The notes: generated by a model not told the origin, from the sequence alone. 14,281 bases of DNA from Alectoria sarmentosa (GCA_009733775.1 WOGZ01000513.1:3933-18213), one strand, 5' to 3'. Numbered from the stretch's first letter, positions 1 through 9,659 are shown. Translations and numbers: made by a program.

Positions 1-126
1 ACTTACCGCCCGCCTCGTTCTGAACAACTGCACGTGCTTTGCGTTCGTCGAGTCGTTTTTTTGCAAAAGCTGTTCAAAAACTCCCGGGAAGGCTGACGGT
101 TGGTGAACTGCGTTGCGGGCGTTTAG
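1..126 (+). other. 3' portion of an intron of the EthD-like gene
   Basis: The reading frame of the downstream exon is closed here by TGA at 94-96 and TAG at 124-126, so this stretch cannot be coding in that frame. It ends in TTTAG at 122-126, and no AG dinucleotide lies between that acceptor and a CTGAC motif at 93-97, a typical filamentous-fungal branch point. The donor is not identified; GTTCGT near 43 is weak, so the intron probably starts before the window. The alternative is 5' untranslated leader, if translation starts at the ATG at 154. Confidence 0.55.
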
Positions 127-541
127 TCTTACAACACGACCGAGACGCGCGCCATGATGGCGGAGCTGTACGACGCCCAGTTCGCCAACGTGGCCGACTA
201 CGATTGCTTCAGCACGTCCGTCTTCGAAAGCGTCGAGGGTCTCGTGAACATGAAGAAGGATCCATATTACCAGGACTTCATCAAGGACGACCACGAGCAG
301 TTCGCCGATACGAAAAACACCAGGTATGCCAGCCCGTGTGCATTCTCCCTTGTTTCTTGGAAGCTTGTCTGGCTTTTTCCGTCTTCCTTGCTTGCTGCGG
401 AGCCTCTGCTTGCACTGGGCGAACGTGGTCGCAGCCTTTGTTCTTCTTCCGTTCATTTTGCACTGACGTCTGAGCAATAGGATAACGATTGGCTGGTTTG
501 AAGAGTACATCTCGGACGGAAAGGTGGTGGAGGAGACTTGA
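127..541 (+). CDS. EthD-domain-like protein, C-terminal part (two exons, 5' partial)
   Basis: Exons 127-323 and 481-541 join through an AG/G split Arg codon into 85 residues ending at TGA 539-541. The fragment reads as the C-terminal half of a fungal EthD-type dimeric alpha-beta barrel. Residues 22-35 hold an ADYDC...VFES strand, 45-48 are DPYY, 54-61 are DDHEQFAD, and 67-82 run ITIGWFEEYI then SDGKVV. The pattern (YD, FxS, DPYY, D..xF.D, GW.E.YI.DGKVV) is recalled from fungal EthD proteins; no database was searched. Such proteins are usually about 100-130 aa, so the N-terminal strand and helix should lie in exons upstream. The family includes bacterial EthD of ether degradation and small fungal enzymes, some of them decarboxylases in aromatic polyketide clusters. 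The substrate cannot be told here. There is no signal peptide or membrane segment. An ATG at 154 in good context (GCCATGATGG) could start a 76-aa form, but the barrel would then lack its N-terminal half. Confidence 0.72.
324..480 (+). other. Spliceosomal intron (157 bp)
   Basis: The donor is AG/GTATGC at 324 and the acceptor is CAATAG ending at 480. CTGAC at 463-467, preceded by A, fits the fungal branch-point consensus, with its A 14 bases before the acceptor. Removing it restores a frame that ends in a family-typical GW.E.YI.DGKVV tail. Reading through gives a tail rich in Ser, Leu and Phe with no family resemblance. It is longer than the common 50-100 bp fungal intron but not exceptional. 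Confidence 0.85.
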
Positions 542-772
542 GATGCGGAAAGAGAGTCAATGGTGCTTCTTGCTACAATCACTGTGCGCCCAAGGATGGC
601 GAAACCAGCGTGAAAACAATAACCGAAGATTCAACATCATCTCGGCAATAGCTGTAACTGTAACAAAAGCATCATCAGTGTTGATTTACGTTCCGTTACG
701 GTTCGTACGTGCGCATCTGGTCAAGTATTTTATTGATTCGTCGACTAATTAGTAGGGATTAGACTCAGTAAT
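542..772 (+). other. 3' untranslated region and downstream flank
   Basis: There is no gene-like coding sequence here. Base composition is intermediate, falling from the exons toward the AT-rich block. It presumably holds the 3' UTR and polyadenylation site of the EthD-like gene; an AATAAC at 617-622 is a weak candidate signal. Open frames through this stretch look random and start inside exon 2 in another frame. Confidence 0.5.
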
Positions 773-784
773 TCAGACTCTGAA

Positions 785-820
785 GGGGTTGGTAGTTGGT
801 GGTTGGTGATGGTGGTGTGG
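785..820 (+). other. G/T-rich tract with many GG runs
   Basis: After GGGG at 785-788 the strand carries a series of GG doublets spaced by T, GT or AT up to GTGG at 820, with almost no C. Such a strand could form two-tetrad G-quadruplexes. It is not a regular telomere repeat. It lies between the left arm and the central hairpin of the inverted repeat. Confidence 0.4.
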
Positions 821-839
821 CGGAAAAACTATTTTTCCG
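821..839. repeat. Perfect 8-bp hairpin
   Basis: CGGAAAAA at 821-828 and TTTTTCCG at 832-839 are exact reverse complements around a 3-base CTA loop. It sits at the heart of the larger inverted repeat. Confidence 0.75.
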
Positions 840-904
840 GGTGAAATTACGACATACCCCTTCCATAGAGTCTGAGTAGGAAACATCGTAAAGCGTACCA
901 TGAC

Positions 905-3304
905 CGTTATTTTGTATGAGAATCCCATAGTAAGTTAACCGTTATCCAAACATCTTCGTTTCTTTTAAACATAACTTTTTATCGCAACGTTCAATGAATA
1001 AATATTATATATAAAACTTATTAATTGAATGTTATAAAATTCGATTTTTTTAAATTTGTTATAAGTTTAATTATTTGATTAATGTAAAATCTTCAAAATA
1101 TAATATTAAATTACGTAAATTTATCTTTTTTCTCTTTAATAATTTTCGCCTCTAAAATTTCAAAAAATATTTATATTAATTTATTATATTTTAAATTATA
1201 TTATATCAAAGATTAATAAAATTTGAGCTAGTTAGTTTTATGAAAAATATAACATAAAATTTTATATTATTTTTTACTTTTAATAATTTTTATATAAATG
1301 ATTTATTATGAAATATATTATATTAATATATTCTATTATTTTTGATAATTTAATATATATATAAAAAGTTATTTAATTATAAATATATTATTATTTTCAA
1401 AGTTATAGTTTTTTAAAAAAAAATAAAAAAAAAATTAAAGATTCAATTTTAAAACGTATCTTCGAATTACGAATTTCAAAATTTATTCGATATATTTTTA
1501 TTCTTATTGTTATGATTATGATTTTTAGATTTTATTCATTTTGATAATTCGATTGTTGCGTAATAATACGTTGAAATATTAAATATTTAAAGTTTTTTTG
1601 AAATCGCTTCGAGTATATAATTTCGAAATCGTTTGAAATCGAGACAGTTTCGAAATACTTTTATATCGATATACTTTATCAAAGAACGAGGCTTAACACG
1701 ATTTCTTACTTAAATTCTTATGAAAGATTATCAAATTTCGACTATTCCGCAATCTTTCACAGAAGATTTAATTTATTAAATTTAAATAAAAGTAAAGTTT
1801 TATCATATAACGTTAAATGTTATATTAAATCTCTTTTATTAAATAATTATTATATAATGTCAAATAATCGCATTAACAAAACTATATAATTATATTTATT
1901 GTATTTAATTAATTAATTATTTTTATAAATATATATTACACGATTTCAATTAATTTAAATAACTTTTATTCGATTTTTCGTTTTATATATTTACTCTCGC
2001 AACAATTATTAATTCTTTTTTTCTTTATTATAATATACTTTTTTATAATACTTTTATATTTTACTATTTTATATTTAATTAATTAAACGCGTTTTTTATA
2101 ATCGCAATCGTGATTACGATTTCTTTTTCAATTATCGATTTTTTTAATTATATAATTATCGTATTAATTTATTATTTAATTTTTCAGTCTTTCTTTTATA
2201 ATAGTTTTATTACTTTTAATATTCGAGCTTTTAAATGTAATAATATTTAAAAATTTATAAAATATATAATAATTAATTTGCTCGTTTCGAAATAAGTTAA
2301 TTACGAAGTTTTGATAATATAATTAATTATAAAAAAGATTTATTTGAAAAATACGAAGTTTTTTGCAATTACTTTTATTCGTTAACTTAATTAATTAAAA
2401 TAAAAACTTATATTAATAATCTTTCGTTAAAATAATAATAAATTATTATTGTTATTTATAGCGTTATTAAAAGATATTATTTAATTTTTCTATTTTCGAA
2501 AATCAAAAATTCGACTTTAACGTTAACTTAATATTAATTCAAAAATATGCTATTTAACAAAAACGAATACTTTTATTTAATCGAGTGTTTTAAGTAATTT
2601 ATTGCGATATTTTAAATATAAATAACAAGTTACCTGATAAATAAAAAGAATTTATTTATTAATCTTTTATCGAATTTCTTCGCAAAAGAATTTCTCGAAT
2701 AAAGAATTTAAAAATAATAATAACGCACTTAATGTGTTAAATAATTTTAAATATAAAATCATCGATCGTATATTCGATTTAAAGTAAATTTATCGCTTTT
2801 TGATATTTTTTACGCGTTATATATAAATTCGAAAATCGTAATTAATTCGAAAATCTTTTCTCATAAAAAGAGATTTTTAAAAACATTTAATCGTACGATT
2901 TAAAAAAATTTAAAAAACGTTTTATATTTCGTTTTATCGTTTTATAATAAAGTTTTTATTTAATTTATTCGCATTTAACTTCGACGCGTAAAACGCGTTT
3001 TTTTATTAAAATAATTTAAACGGTCACATTACTTCTTTTTGCAAAATTTTTGACGAAAGCGTAAAACTTGCAATCGCCCCCGCAATTTTTTGCTTAAACG
3101 ATCGTTAAATGCACGTAAAAGATAAAATCGTATTACATAAATATAAAATTACATTTAAATAAATAATCGTTATAATAATAATTATTGTAATTATAATAAT
3201 AATTATTATAATTATTTATTATAATAATAATTATTATTTAAAAATCGAATAAAATTTTTATATTAAATTTCGTCGAAAAAATTTAATAATAATATTTTAT
3301 AATT
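905..3304. other. Gene-free AT-rich stretch, no delimited element
   Basis: No ORF, RNA gene or bounded repeat could be recognised. It is presumably transposon remains mutated past recognition by eye. Two local features stand out. One is a C-rich patch at about 3069-3082 (CAATCGCCCCCGCA) in otherwise AT-rich DNA. The other is the TAA/ATT simple repeat at 3170-3240. Confidence 0.6.
3170..3240. repeat. TAA/ATT simple repeat, self-complementary
   Basis: The stretch consists of alternating runs of TAATAATAATTATTAT type, so several segments are mutually inverted and could fold or extrude. It contains one or two G and no C. Confidence 0.7.
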
Positions 3305-3309
3305 GTATT
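3305..3309. repeat. Target-site duplication of element 1 (left copy)
   Basis: GTATT directly before the 5' LTR is repeated exactly as GTATT at 4612-4616 directly after the 3' LTR. Five bases is the normal LTR-retrotransposon duplication size. Confidence 0.85.
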
Positions 3310-3475
3310 TGTTAAAATTAATATAAAGTTTAATATTATATGAATGTATATAACGAGAATAATAAGTTTAGAAAACTATATATAAAAAAGAGAGATTTAT
3401 ATATAAGTTTTTAAATCACGTTAAATCGAGTAAGACTGAGTGATGTGTTAAAGAAAATAAGATACGCTCGTAACA
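3310..3475 (+). repeat. 5' LTR of element 1
   Basis: 166 bp, beginning TGTTAAAATTAATATAAAG and ending CGCTCGTAACA, with the canonical TG...CA termini and a 5-bp TGTTA/TAACA inverted end. It matches 4446-4611 over its full length without gaps. Confidence 0.87.
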
Positions 3476-4445
3476 TTATCCCCCCCTTTTAATAGCGATG
3501 ACCTTTAACGTTATAAACTTAAGAGACGTACGTTTACCGCTTGCTTTATGCCTTCGAAATTCATAATTTTTATTTGTTAAATTGAAGATAATTGCTCGTA
3601 ATGTGATTGCAATAATCAAAAATCGAATCTTTATCGCCTTTTTTAAATGAATTTAAATCGTTCAAAAATAACATGTTCGATATTTTGTCGGATCGCATAT
3701 TAATTTGACATTGCGCTAACTATATGCGATTTAAAGTAACGATGTTATTATATTTTGTTATTGCTTCTCAATATTCTCTCTGCCTTTTTATAAAAAATAT
3801 TCATCGCATACATATACGTTATTATTCTTTAACATCTGCTAACAATTTAATCTGAGAGCTTCATTATGTTTTGATTTTATATCTCTTATGCTTTTATTAT
3901 AAAATGATTCATATAAAATCGAAATGTGTTATATCGTTTAATAGTAAACTTATTGTGAGAGATTAATATGCTCAATGAAGAAATCGTATAATTATCGTCT
4001 TAACTGCTTTTATAGTAAATTCATTTTCGAATTTGTTTTCGTTATTATTATAATAGGTTCATTATTTGAAAAGTGATATTGTTTCGTCAACTTTTTTTTA
4101 TTCGTTTATAGTATAAATGTTTTAATAATACTTTATCTTTTTATTATTCAAAGTCGATTTCGCTATCTCAATGCGAGCTTTTTGAAATTCAATTATTATA
4201 TAATAATTTGACTTAAAAATACGATATTTTAAGTTTCTATCTTGATCTCAATCGTGATAAATGTTTTAATTTTAAATTAATATCTTAACAAAGCCCTTAT
4301 CAGCGCGTTTCTTTTAAATTATTTATTTATTAATTCGAATGTGCGGGGATAGATCTTTGATAGCTTTTTTAATTTTATTATTTTAAAATATGATTATTTA
4401 TATACATTTCTCTTCATCGAAAGATACGAAGAAAACTTATTATAA
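3476..4445 (+). other. Interior of element 1
   Basis: It opens with TTAT and a run of seven C (3480-3486) immediately after the 5' LTR, where the tRNA primer-binding site should be. The same position after the LTR at 7029-7209 reads TTATTTCC, i.e. C changed to T. No tRNA match was identified. The segment 3650-3708 has a 59-base gapless match to 12279-12337. CGGGGATAG at about 4344-4352 could be an old polypurine-type motif, but it lies about 100 bases before the 3' LTR, too far for a normal tract. No coding sequence is visible. Composition is slightly less AT-extreme, with more TpG and CpA than the flanks. Confidence 0.7.
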
Positions 4446-4611
4446 TATTAAAATTAATATAAAGTTTAAGATTATATGAGTGTATATAACGAGAATAATA
4501 AGTTTAAAGAATTATATATAAAAAAGAAAGACTTATATGTAAGTTTCTGAATTACGCTAAACCGAATAGGGCTGAGTGATATATCAAAGAAAGTAAAATA
4601 CGCTCGTAACA
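4446..4611 (+). repeat. 3' LTR of element 1
   Basis: 166 bp, direct copy of 3310-3475, starting TATTAAAATTAATATAAAG (TG now TA) and ending CGCTCGTAACA. It is followed at once by the GTATT duplication. Confidence 0.87.
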
Positions 4612-4616
4612 GTATT
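4612..4616. repeat. Target-site duplication of element 1 (right copy)
   Basis: GTATT, identical to 3305-3309. Confidence 0.85.
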
Positions 4617-7028
4617 CTCTACACGTTGCGTATATGAAAATTAAATCGTATTAAAAATATTTCATTATACGATTTATCGACAGATTTTAATACGCGAATT
4701 AAAAAATGTAATATAAAAATGAGATATAATGTTTTGCGCTTATATAATATTTATATTAAAATTTTAATATTATTTTTTATTAACACAAATTATTTATAAT
4801 GTAATAATTTTAAATAATGTTAAATAAAAAAAGAAAAAAATCGATAATTAAATAATAAATCGTAAAAATGAGAATATAATTAAATAATAAATAATTAATT
4901 AAAATGTAATTATGATTATAATAGTTATATAAATAACTCAATTAATAAAATTTTAATTTAATTCAAAAATCGTTATATTTGAGATTTAATCAAATTATAA
5001 ATCGTTTAAAAGTTTTTTAATAAAACGTTTTTAAAATAATATTATTATCGTTGTAATTATATTATCATTTATCTTAAAATTTATTCGAATTTTCATTTAA
5101 CATAAATTCGAGCTAAATTAAAACAATAATATTATTTTAATTAATTCGTATAATGATAATATGCGATTTTTATAAAAGATAAAATCTCATTAATTCTAAT
5201 ATAATATCGTCTTTATTTCGAATAATAATTTAAACGAACGTTTTAAAATTATTAATTAAAATCTAAAAAAACAATTACTCGTTTATTTTAAAAAGCGTTT
5301 TATATTATATTTAAACGAATTAATAAATATATTATTTAATTAATTTGATCTCATTTTCGATAAGAGCATCGTTTAAAAAACTTTATATTATTTTAATTAA
5401 TTTTATAAATAAATAAAAAAGATGATTAATCAGCGTAATTTCTTTTTATATAATAATTAATTTATTATATTAATTAATTAACGAGTTAATTAATTGATTT
5501 TTTTAAACGAATTAACGATTTATAAACGAATTGATAAGCATTTTATTATTTTTAATAATTAATTATTAAAATCTTTAAACGATAAAAAATACGAATAAGT
5601 TTTTTTTAAATATGCGATTATAAATTAATAAAGAATTCAAGCGATTAAAAAAGTGAAATATATTATTTATCTTTATCATAAAAGGTTATTTATTATAAAT
5701 AATTCTTTAAGACTCGATTATTCAAAATATTCTTATCGATTTCGTATAAAATCACGTTTTCTTTTATTGCGATAATTTCGAAAAAAGCGAATTTCGATTA
5801 ATAATTATATACGATAATGCGTCGATTTATTGCAACTTTAAGTTTATTAATATATAATATAATATAAAAATCTTATTAAAATATTTATTTTCGTATTCGT
5901 TTAATTTTAATTCGATTAAAATCTTATTTTCGATATTTAAAACGTAGATTAAATAATATTAAAATATAATTATATTATATTTCGACGAAAAAGAATATAA
6001 TAATTTTTTAAATTTAATTGTTTTTATGCAAAAGAAACGATATAACGCGAGTAATCTTTTTCGAAAAAGTAAAATATATTATAAAAATTAAAACGAAATA
6101 AACGTCATTAAAAACGAAATAAACGTCGTTAAAATATTAAAAGAATAAATTATTATAAATATTTATATATATCGTTCGTTTTCATATTTTCATTATAATA
6201 TATTATTTAAATTTACGTTATCGTAAAATATTTATTTCGTTTATTAATCTTATTTATAATTTTCATTTTCGATAAAATATAAAATAAGCTTTATTATAAA
6301 AATCGTAAAAATATATATAAGTGTTAAAACGCGAGTTAATTTTTTTATATTTAAATGCGTTTATATTATTAATTAATTCGCGTTTAACATTTAATTTAAT
6401 GTTTAATTTCTTTTATTTATGCTCGAAATCATCGTCTTTTTATTATTAAATATAATAAAATTTATAATGTTTATTTAACATTTTTTTTTTTTACATTTTT
6501 TAAAGTTATTTTATTATGCAATATAACATTCAATTTTATATATTTAATAAAATTTTTTATATTAATATATATCGAATTATTAACTTTATACTTTAAAGTC
6601 GTAATTAAAATTATCGTAATTTCACGATTATAAATATTAATTGATAAAACGTTAAAAAACGTAATAATTATATTTAATAAATTTAATTTTAAGACGAAAA
6701 AAACGAATATTTATAAAAGAATTATTTAAATTCGATAATAATATAAAAAATTAAATAATCGTAATAACAAAAATAAATATACGATCACGTGATTATTAAA
6801 TATCGTCTTTTTTTTCATTTCTCTTTTTACGAATTTTATTCTTTTATTTATTTTTTAAATTACGTTTTTAATTAATAAATAATTTTATAAACGATATATC
6901 GATGATGAATTTATTAATTCGATTTATCACGATAATTGTTAATTAATTAATTAAATTTTAAATTGTTATAAAATAATATTTGCGCGAATCTTTAATATAA
7001 TAAATCGATTTAAAATAATTCTAATTGT
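4617..7028. other. Gene-free AT-rich stretch
   Basis: No ORF of note, RNA gene or bounded transposon was recognised. Composition is among the most AT-rich of the window, with the few C concentrated in ACG and TCG. The only small structure noted is the 20-21 bp duplication at 6091-6131. It probably represents RIP-degraded repeats whose partners are outside the window. Confidence 0.6.
6091..6131. repeat. Two-copy ~20-bp tandem duplication
   Basis: The unit AACGAAATAAACGTCATTA is followed directly by a near copy in which CATTA reads CGTTA. The single internal difference is an A/G transition, plus one extra A between copies. Confidence 0.7.
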
Positions 7029-7209
7029 TATTAAAATTAATATAAAGTTTAAAATTATATAAATGTATATAACGAGAATAATAAGTTTAAGAAAAAAAGA
7101 TTATATAAAAGAGAGAAAGATTTATACATAAATCACAGAATCACGCTAGAGTCGATAAAGTCGATAAAGTTAAGTAAACGATAAAATTAAGTAAAGTACG
7201 CTTATAACA
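7029..7209 (+). repeat. Third LTR of the element-1 family (181 bp)
   Basis: It begins TATTAAAATTAATATAAAG, shares the block ATAACGAGAATAATAAGTTTA with both element-1 LTRs, and ends CTTATAACA. It is 15 bp longer; 9 bp of that is a tandem GTCGATAAA duplication at 7151-7168, the rest A-rich insertion near 7091-7115. The bases before it are ATTGT; no matching LTR plus ATTGT was found downstream, so it is a 5' LTR whose partner is lost or beyond the window. It is not a clean solo LTR, because family leader sequence follows. Confidence 0.8.
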
Positions 7210-7860
7210 TTATTTCCTTTTTTAAATAACGATAACCTTCATCGCTATAAGTCGATATAAATTAATAATATCATTATCGTTTTAATATTACAACAAACGC
7301 TCGTTATGCATATATATTTACTAAAAAATTAATAAAAACAAAGAACTTATCGTGCTTTAATAACGTTTTACTTCGACGATAATAGCGACGATAACGTGAT
7401 CTTTCGAATATTTAATCAAAGTTTCGTCGCGAATATATCATCATAACGTTATAAGACTTTAAAAATAAAAAAGATTAATGTAAAAATGAGCAAACGATGA
7501 TCATAAACGCAATTTAATGTCTTGAAAATATAATAATTCTTTTAGTTTCGAAATCGCAATCACGAAATAAATTATAAAATAATATAATTTAATTAATTCG
7601 ATTGATTTCGAATCGTAGACGTTAAACTTTATTTAAATATCGTGTTTTCGATATAACGTTCGAGTGTTTTTTTTTATAAAATGTTATTTATGCGAAATCG
7701 AACGAGATTATCAACGACGATAATAAAATTAATCGACGACATAATATGCTTTCGAATATCGTTTATATATATATTTATAAAAATGTTATATTCAATAAAT
7801 TTTATGAGATTAAATAATTGTATAATAAATGTTTAAGCATTTGATTTCGTAGCGACGAAA
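7210..7860 (+). mobile_element. Leader and interior fragment of an element-1-family retrotransposon
   Basis: Bases 7210-7255 align with the leader after the 5' LTR of element 1 (TTAT, pyrimidine tract, AATARCGATRACCTT, CGYTATAA). From about 7581 to 7805 it matches 11962-12187 almost without gaps, and weaker similarity continues to about 7860. No protein motif could be read in either direction; stops are dense. It may be the start of a longer family member whose coding region has been destroyed. The right end is not defined. Confidence 0.6.
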
Positions 7861-9659
7861 GATAAAATTTTAATAATCGAATTTAAATATTTAAAACGAT
7901 ATTTCTAATAATGAAATATTATATTTTGATTAATTGAGAAATTAAAAGTCTTATTTAATGTGAGAATAATTAATTTCTCTTTATTATAAAATTTCTCGTA
8001 AAAGGTTTTATATAAATATAATAAAGAGCACATTTATAATGCGTGTGATTTTATTATAAACTTAACGCTTACTTAATAAAGTATAGCGCATATATAGATT
8101 CGCGATTATAAGATAGATTTTTAATATAATAATTTTATATATGAGTGAAAGAAATAAGATTGCTCGATAAATAAAAAACGAAGTTATCGACGAAATAATT
8201 AATATTTTTAAAAAAATGTTCTCAACGTAAGTGAGTGTTAATAAATTGAATTTATAAAATGTTATGCTTTTTAAAGCGAAGATAGATATTATTATAATAT
8301 GCGTAAAGTATTTTATTCTCGTCTTTTTAATAACGATGTTCGCATCGCTTATAACGCTCTTTTTAAAAATAAAGAATTGCGTTAAATTAAATTTGTGAGT
8401 CGCAATGCTTTTGATAAAGAGAAGTTTATAATTTCGAATATAATTATGAAGTTTATTTTTAAAGTCGAATACTTTCTTTTTATGCTTGCAAGAGAATTTA
8501 TCGCATATAATTATTTAATTATAACTTAATAAAATCTATATTCTTTAAAAAAATTTAATTACTTTGATATCATATGTATATTGCATCGCGTAAACATTTT
8601 AAAAGTAAATATACAATGTTTATTCCGCGATACTAATCACACGAAATTTAATTTATGAAAACGTTCACATTATGATATAAACGAAACTTTACTAAGTTAT
8701 ATTATAAGAATGAATTAAAGAAATCGATATTCGAAGTTAATTTAAAGATTAATTATTGAGGCACTTGAATAAATTTTTAAGCAATAAATTTTTATATTTA
8801 TATTTATATCGATAATTTAAATTCTTTAATTAATGCTTAAATTAATATAATTATACATTAAAATAATCGATTAAAATGTTTTTTAATAACATTATTATAT
8901 AATTTTCATTCGTTAAACTTTAATAAGCATCGAATATATCGAATAAAATTTAAATATTTATAAATGAATTCGGCTGCGACGAGGTTTTTAAAATGTGATA
9001 TAAATAAAACATATAATTATGAAATAAAAGTAACGAAACATTTCTTATATATAAAATAAATAATAGTTATAATTAATGTAATATAATAAATTAATAACTT
9101 AATTAAAAAATCGATATAAAAAGTTTCTCGAATTTAATAAAGTAATGTTGAAAAGATTTTTAATAATTCAATATTATAAAAACGACTTTAAAAAAAAAAG
9201 ATAATAATTTTTTATAAAATATGATTTCTTTATAAAATAAACGTAAAGATAACGATAAAGAGATTTTTAAAATTTCAATATTATAAAAATATATTTAAGG
9301 TGAAAAAGATATTAATTTTTTGTTAAAAAATATACGATTTCGAATAAATAAAAATGTAGCGATAACGATAACATTTTCTTTTTTTTAACGTGCTATATCA
9401 AAATAAGAGTAAGAATTTAATTTAAAAAAACGATAAATTTATATTGAATATGTTTTTTTAATTTCTGAATGTCAAGATTTGATATATTTAAATCGTGTTG
9501 AGAATTTTAATAAAGACTTTATTATAAATATCGAAGTTATATTATTTATTTCAAAGACGATAACGATATTATTTTTTGATTATTTGACTCGCTATAAAAA
9601 ATGTAAATATTTCGTATATCGATTTTTCGAATAAACGTGATTCGATAAAAAGTTTAATT
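7861..9659. other. Gene-free AT-rich stretch, possibly more transposon interior
   Basis: No coding or RNA gene was recognised. Around 8325-8360 (TTTTTAATAACGATG...CATCGCTTATAAC) it resembles the post-LTR leader at 3487-3520 and 7217-7250, but no LTR is visible before it, so this is only suggestive. A segment near 8970-8986 (TCGGCTGCGACGAGG) is locally less degraded. Confidence 0.5.

Larger units (their letters stand above)
773..875. repeat. Imperfect ~103-bp inverted repeat (fold-back or MITE-like)
   Basis: The left arm TCAGACTCTGAAGGGGT (from 773) is answered on the right by ACCCCTTCCATAGAGTCTGA (856-875), an inverted match with a 2-3 base asymmetry. A perfect 8-bp hairpin lies near the centre (821-839). 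The sequence between arms and hairpin does not pair. AGTA follows the right arm (876-879), and AGTA at 767-770 lies a few bases before the left arm, but a clean target duplication is not evident. It may be a decayed small inverted-repeat transposon or a structured 3' end. Confidence 0.55.
3310..4611 (+). mobile_element. Element 1: short LTR retrotransposon relic (1302 bp), non-autonomous
   Basis: Two direct 166-bp LTRs (3310-3475 and 4446-4611) enclose a 970-bp interior and are flanked by identical 5-bp duplications (GTATT). The ends are TGTTA...TAACA on the left copy; on the right copy the G is now A (TATTA...TAACA). No gag, protease, integrase or reverse transcriptase reading frame is visible, and 970 bp is too short for them, so mobilisation must have been in trans. 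It is a TRIM-like element or an internal deletion derivative. By hand the LTRs differ at about 22 of 166 positions, 21 of them transitions, consistent with heavy RIP after insertion. The strand is assigned because the shared leader follows the left LTR and also follows the LTR at 7029-7209. Confidence 0.85.

Noticed and set aside
1..6. ACTTAC, reverse complement of a consensus GTAAGT donor
   Set aside because: It could mark a minus-strand exon just inside the window, but no minus-strand coding frame supports it and the plus-strand exons occupy the adjacent DNA.
281..463. 60-codon minus-strand frame
   Set aside because: It lies opposite the exon-intron junction and is Lys/Arg/Gln-rich, with no independent support.
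39..473. 144-codon plus-strand open frame
   Set aside because: It reads exon 127-323 in the wrong frame and runs through the intron; Arg-rich with no family resemblance. It is a high-G+C shadow of the EthD-like exon.
154..480. Unspliced 108-codon frame from the ATG at 154
   Set aside because: The first 56 codons are the true frame, but after 323 it reads through an intron with a donor, branch point and acceptor. The spliced form has a family-typical C terminus and stop, so the unspliced product was dropped.
489..752. 87-codon plus-strand frame after the gene
   Set aside because: It starts inside exon 2 in another frame and continues through the 3' flank; the composition looks random.
785..820. 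Telomere or subtelomere repeat
   Set aside because: The GG doublets have irregular spacing and no TTAGGG or other periodic unit; the tract is short and internal.
8325..8360. Another copy of the post-LTR leader
   Set aside because: It resembles 7217-7250 over about 30 bases, but the sequence before it does not match the LTR and the sequence after it diverges. In DNA this AT-rich the match could be chance.
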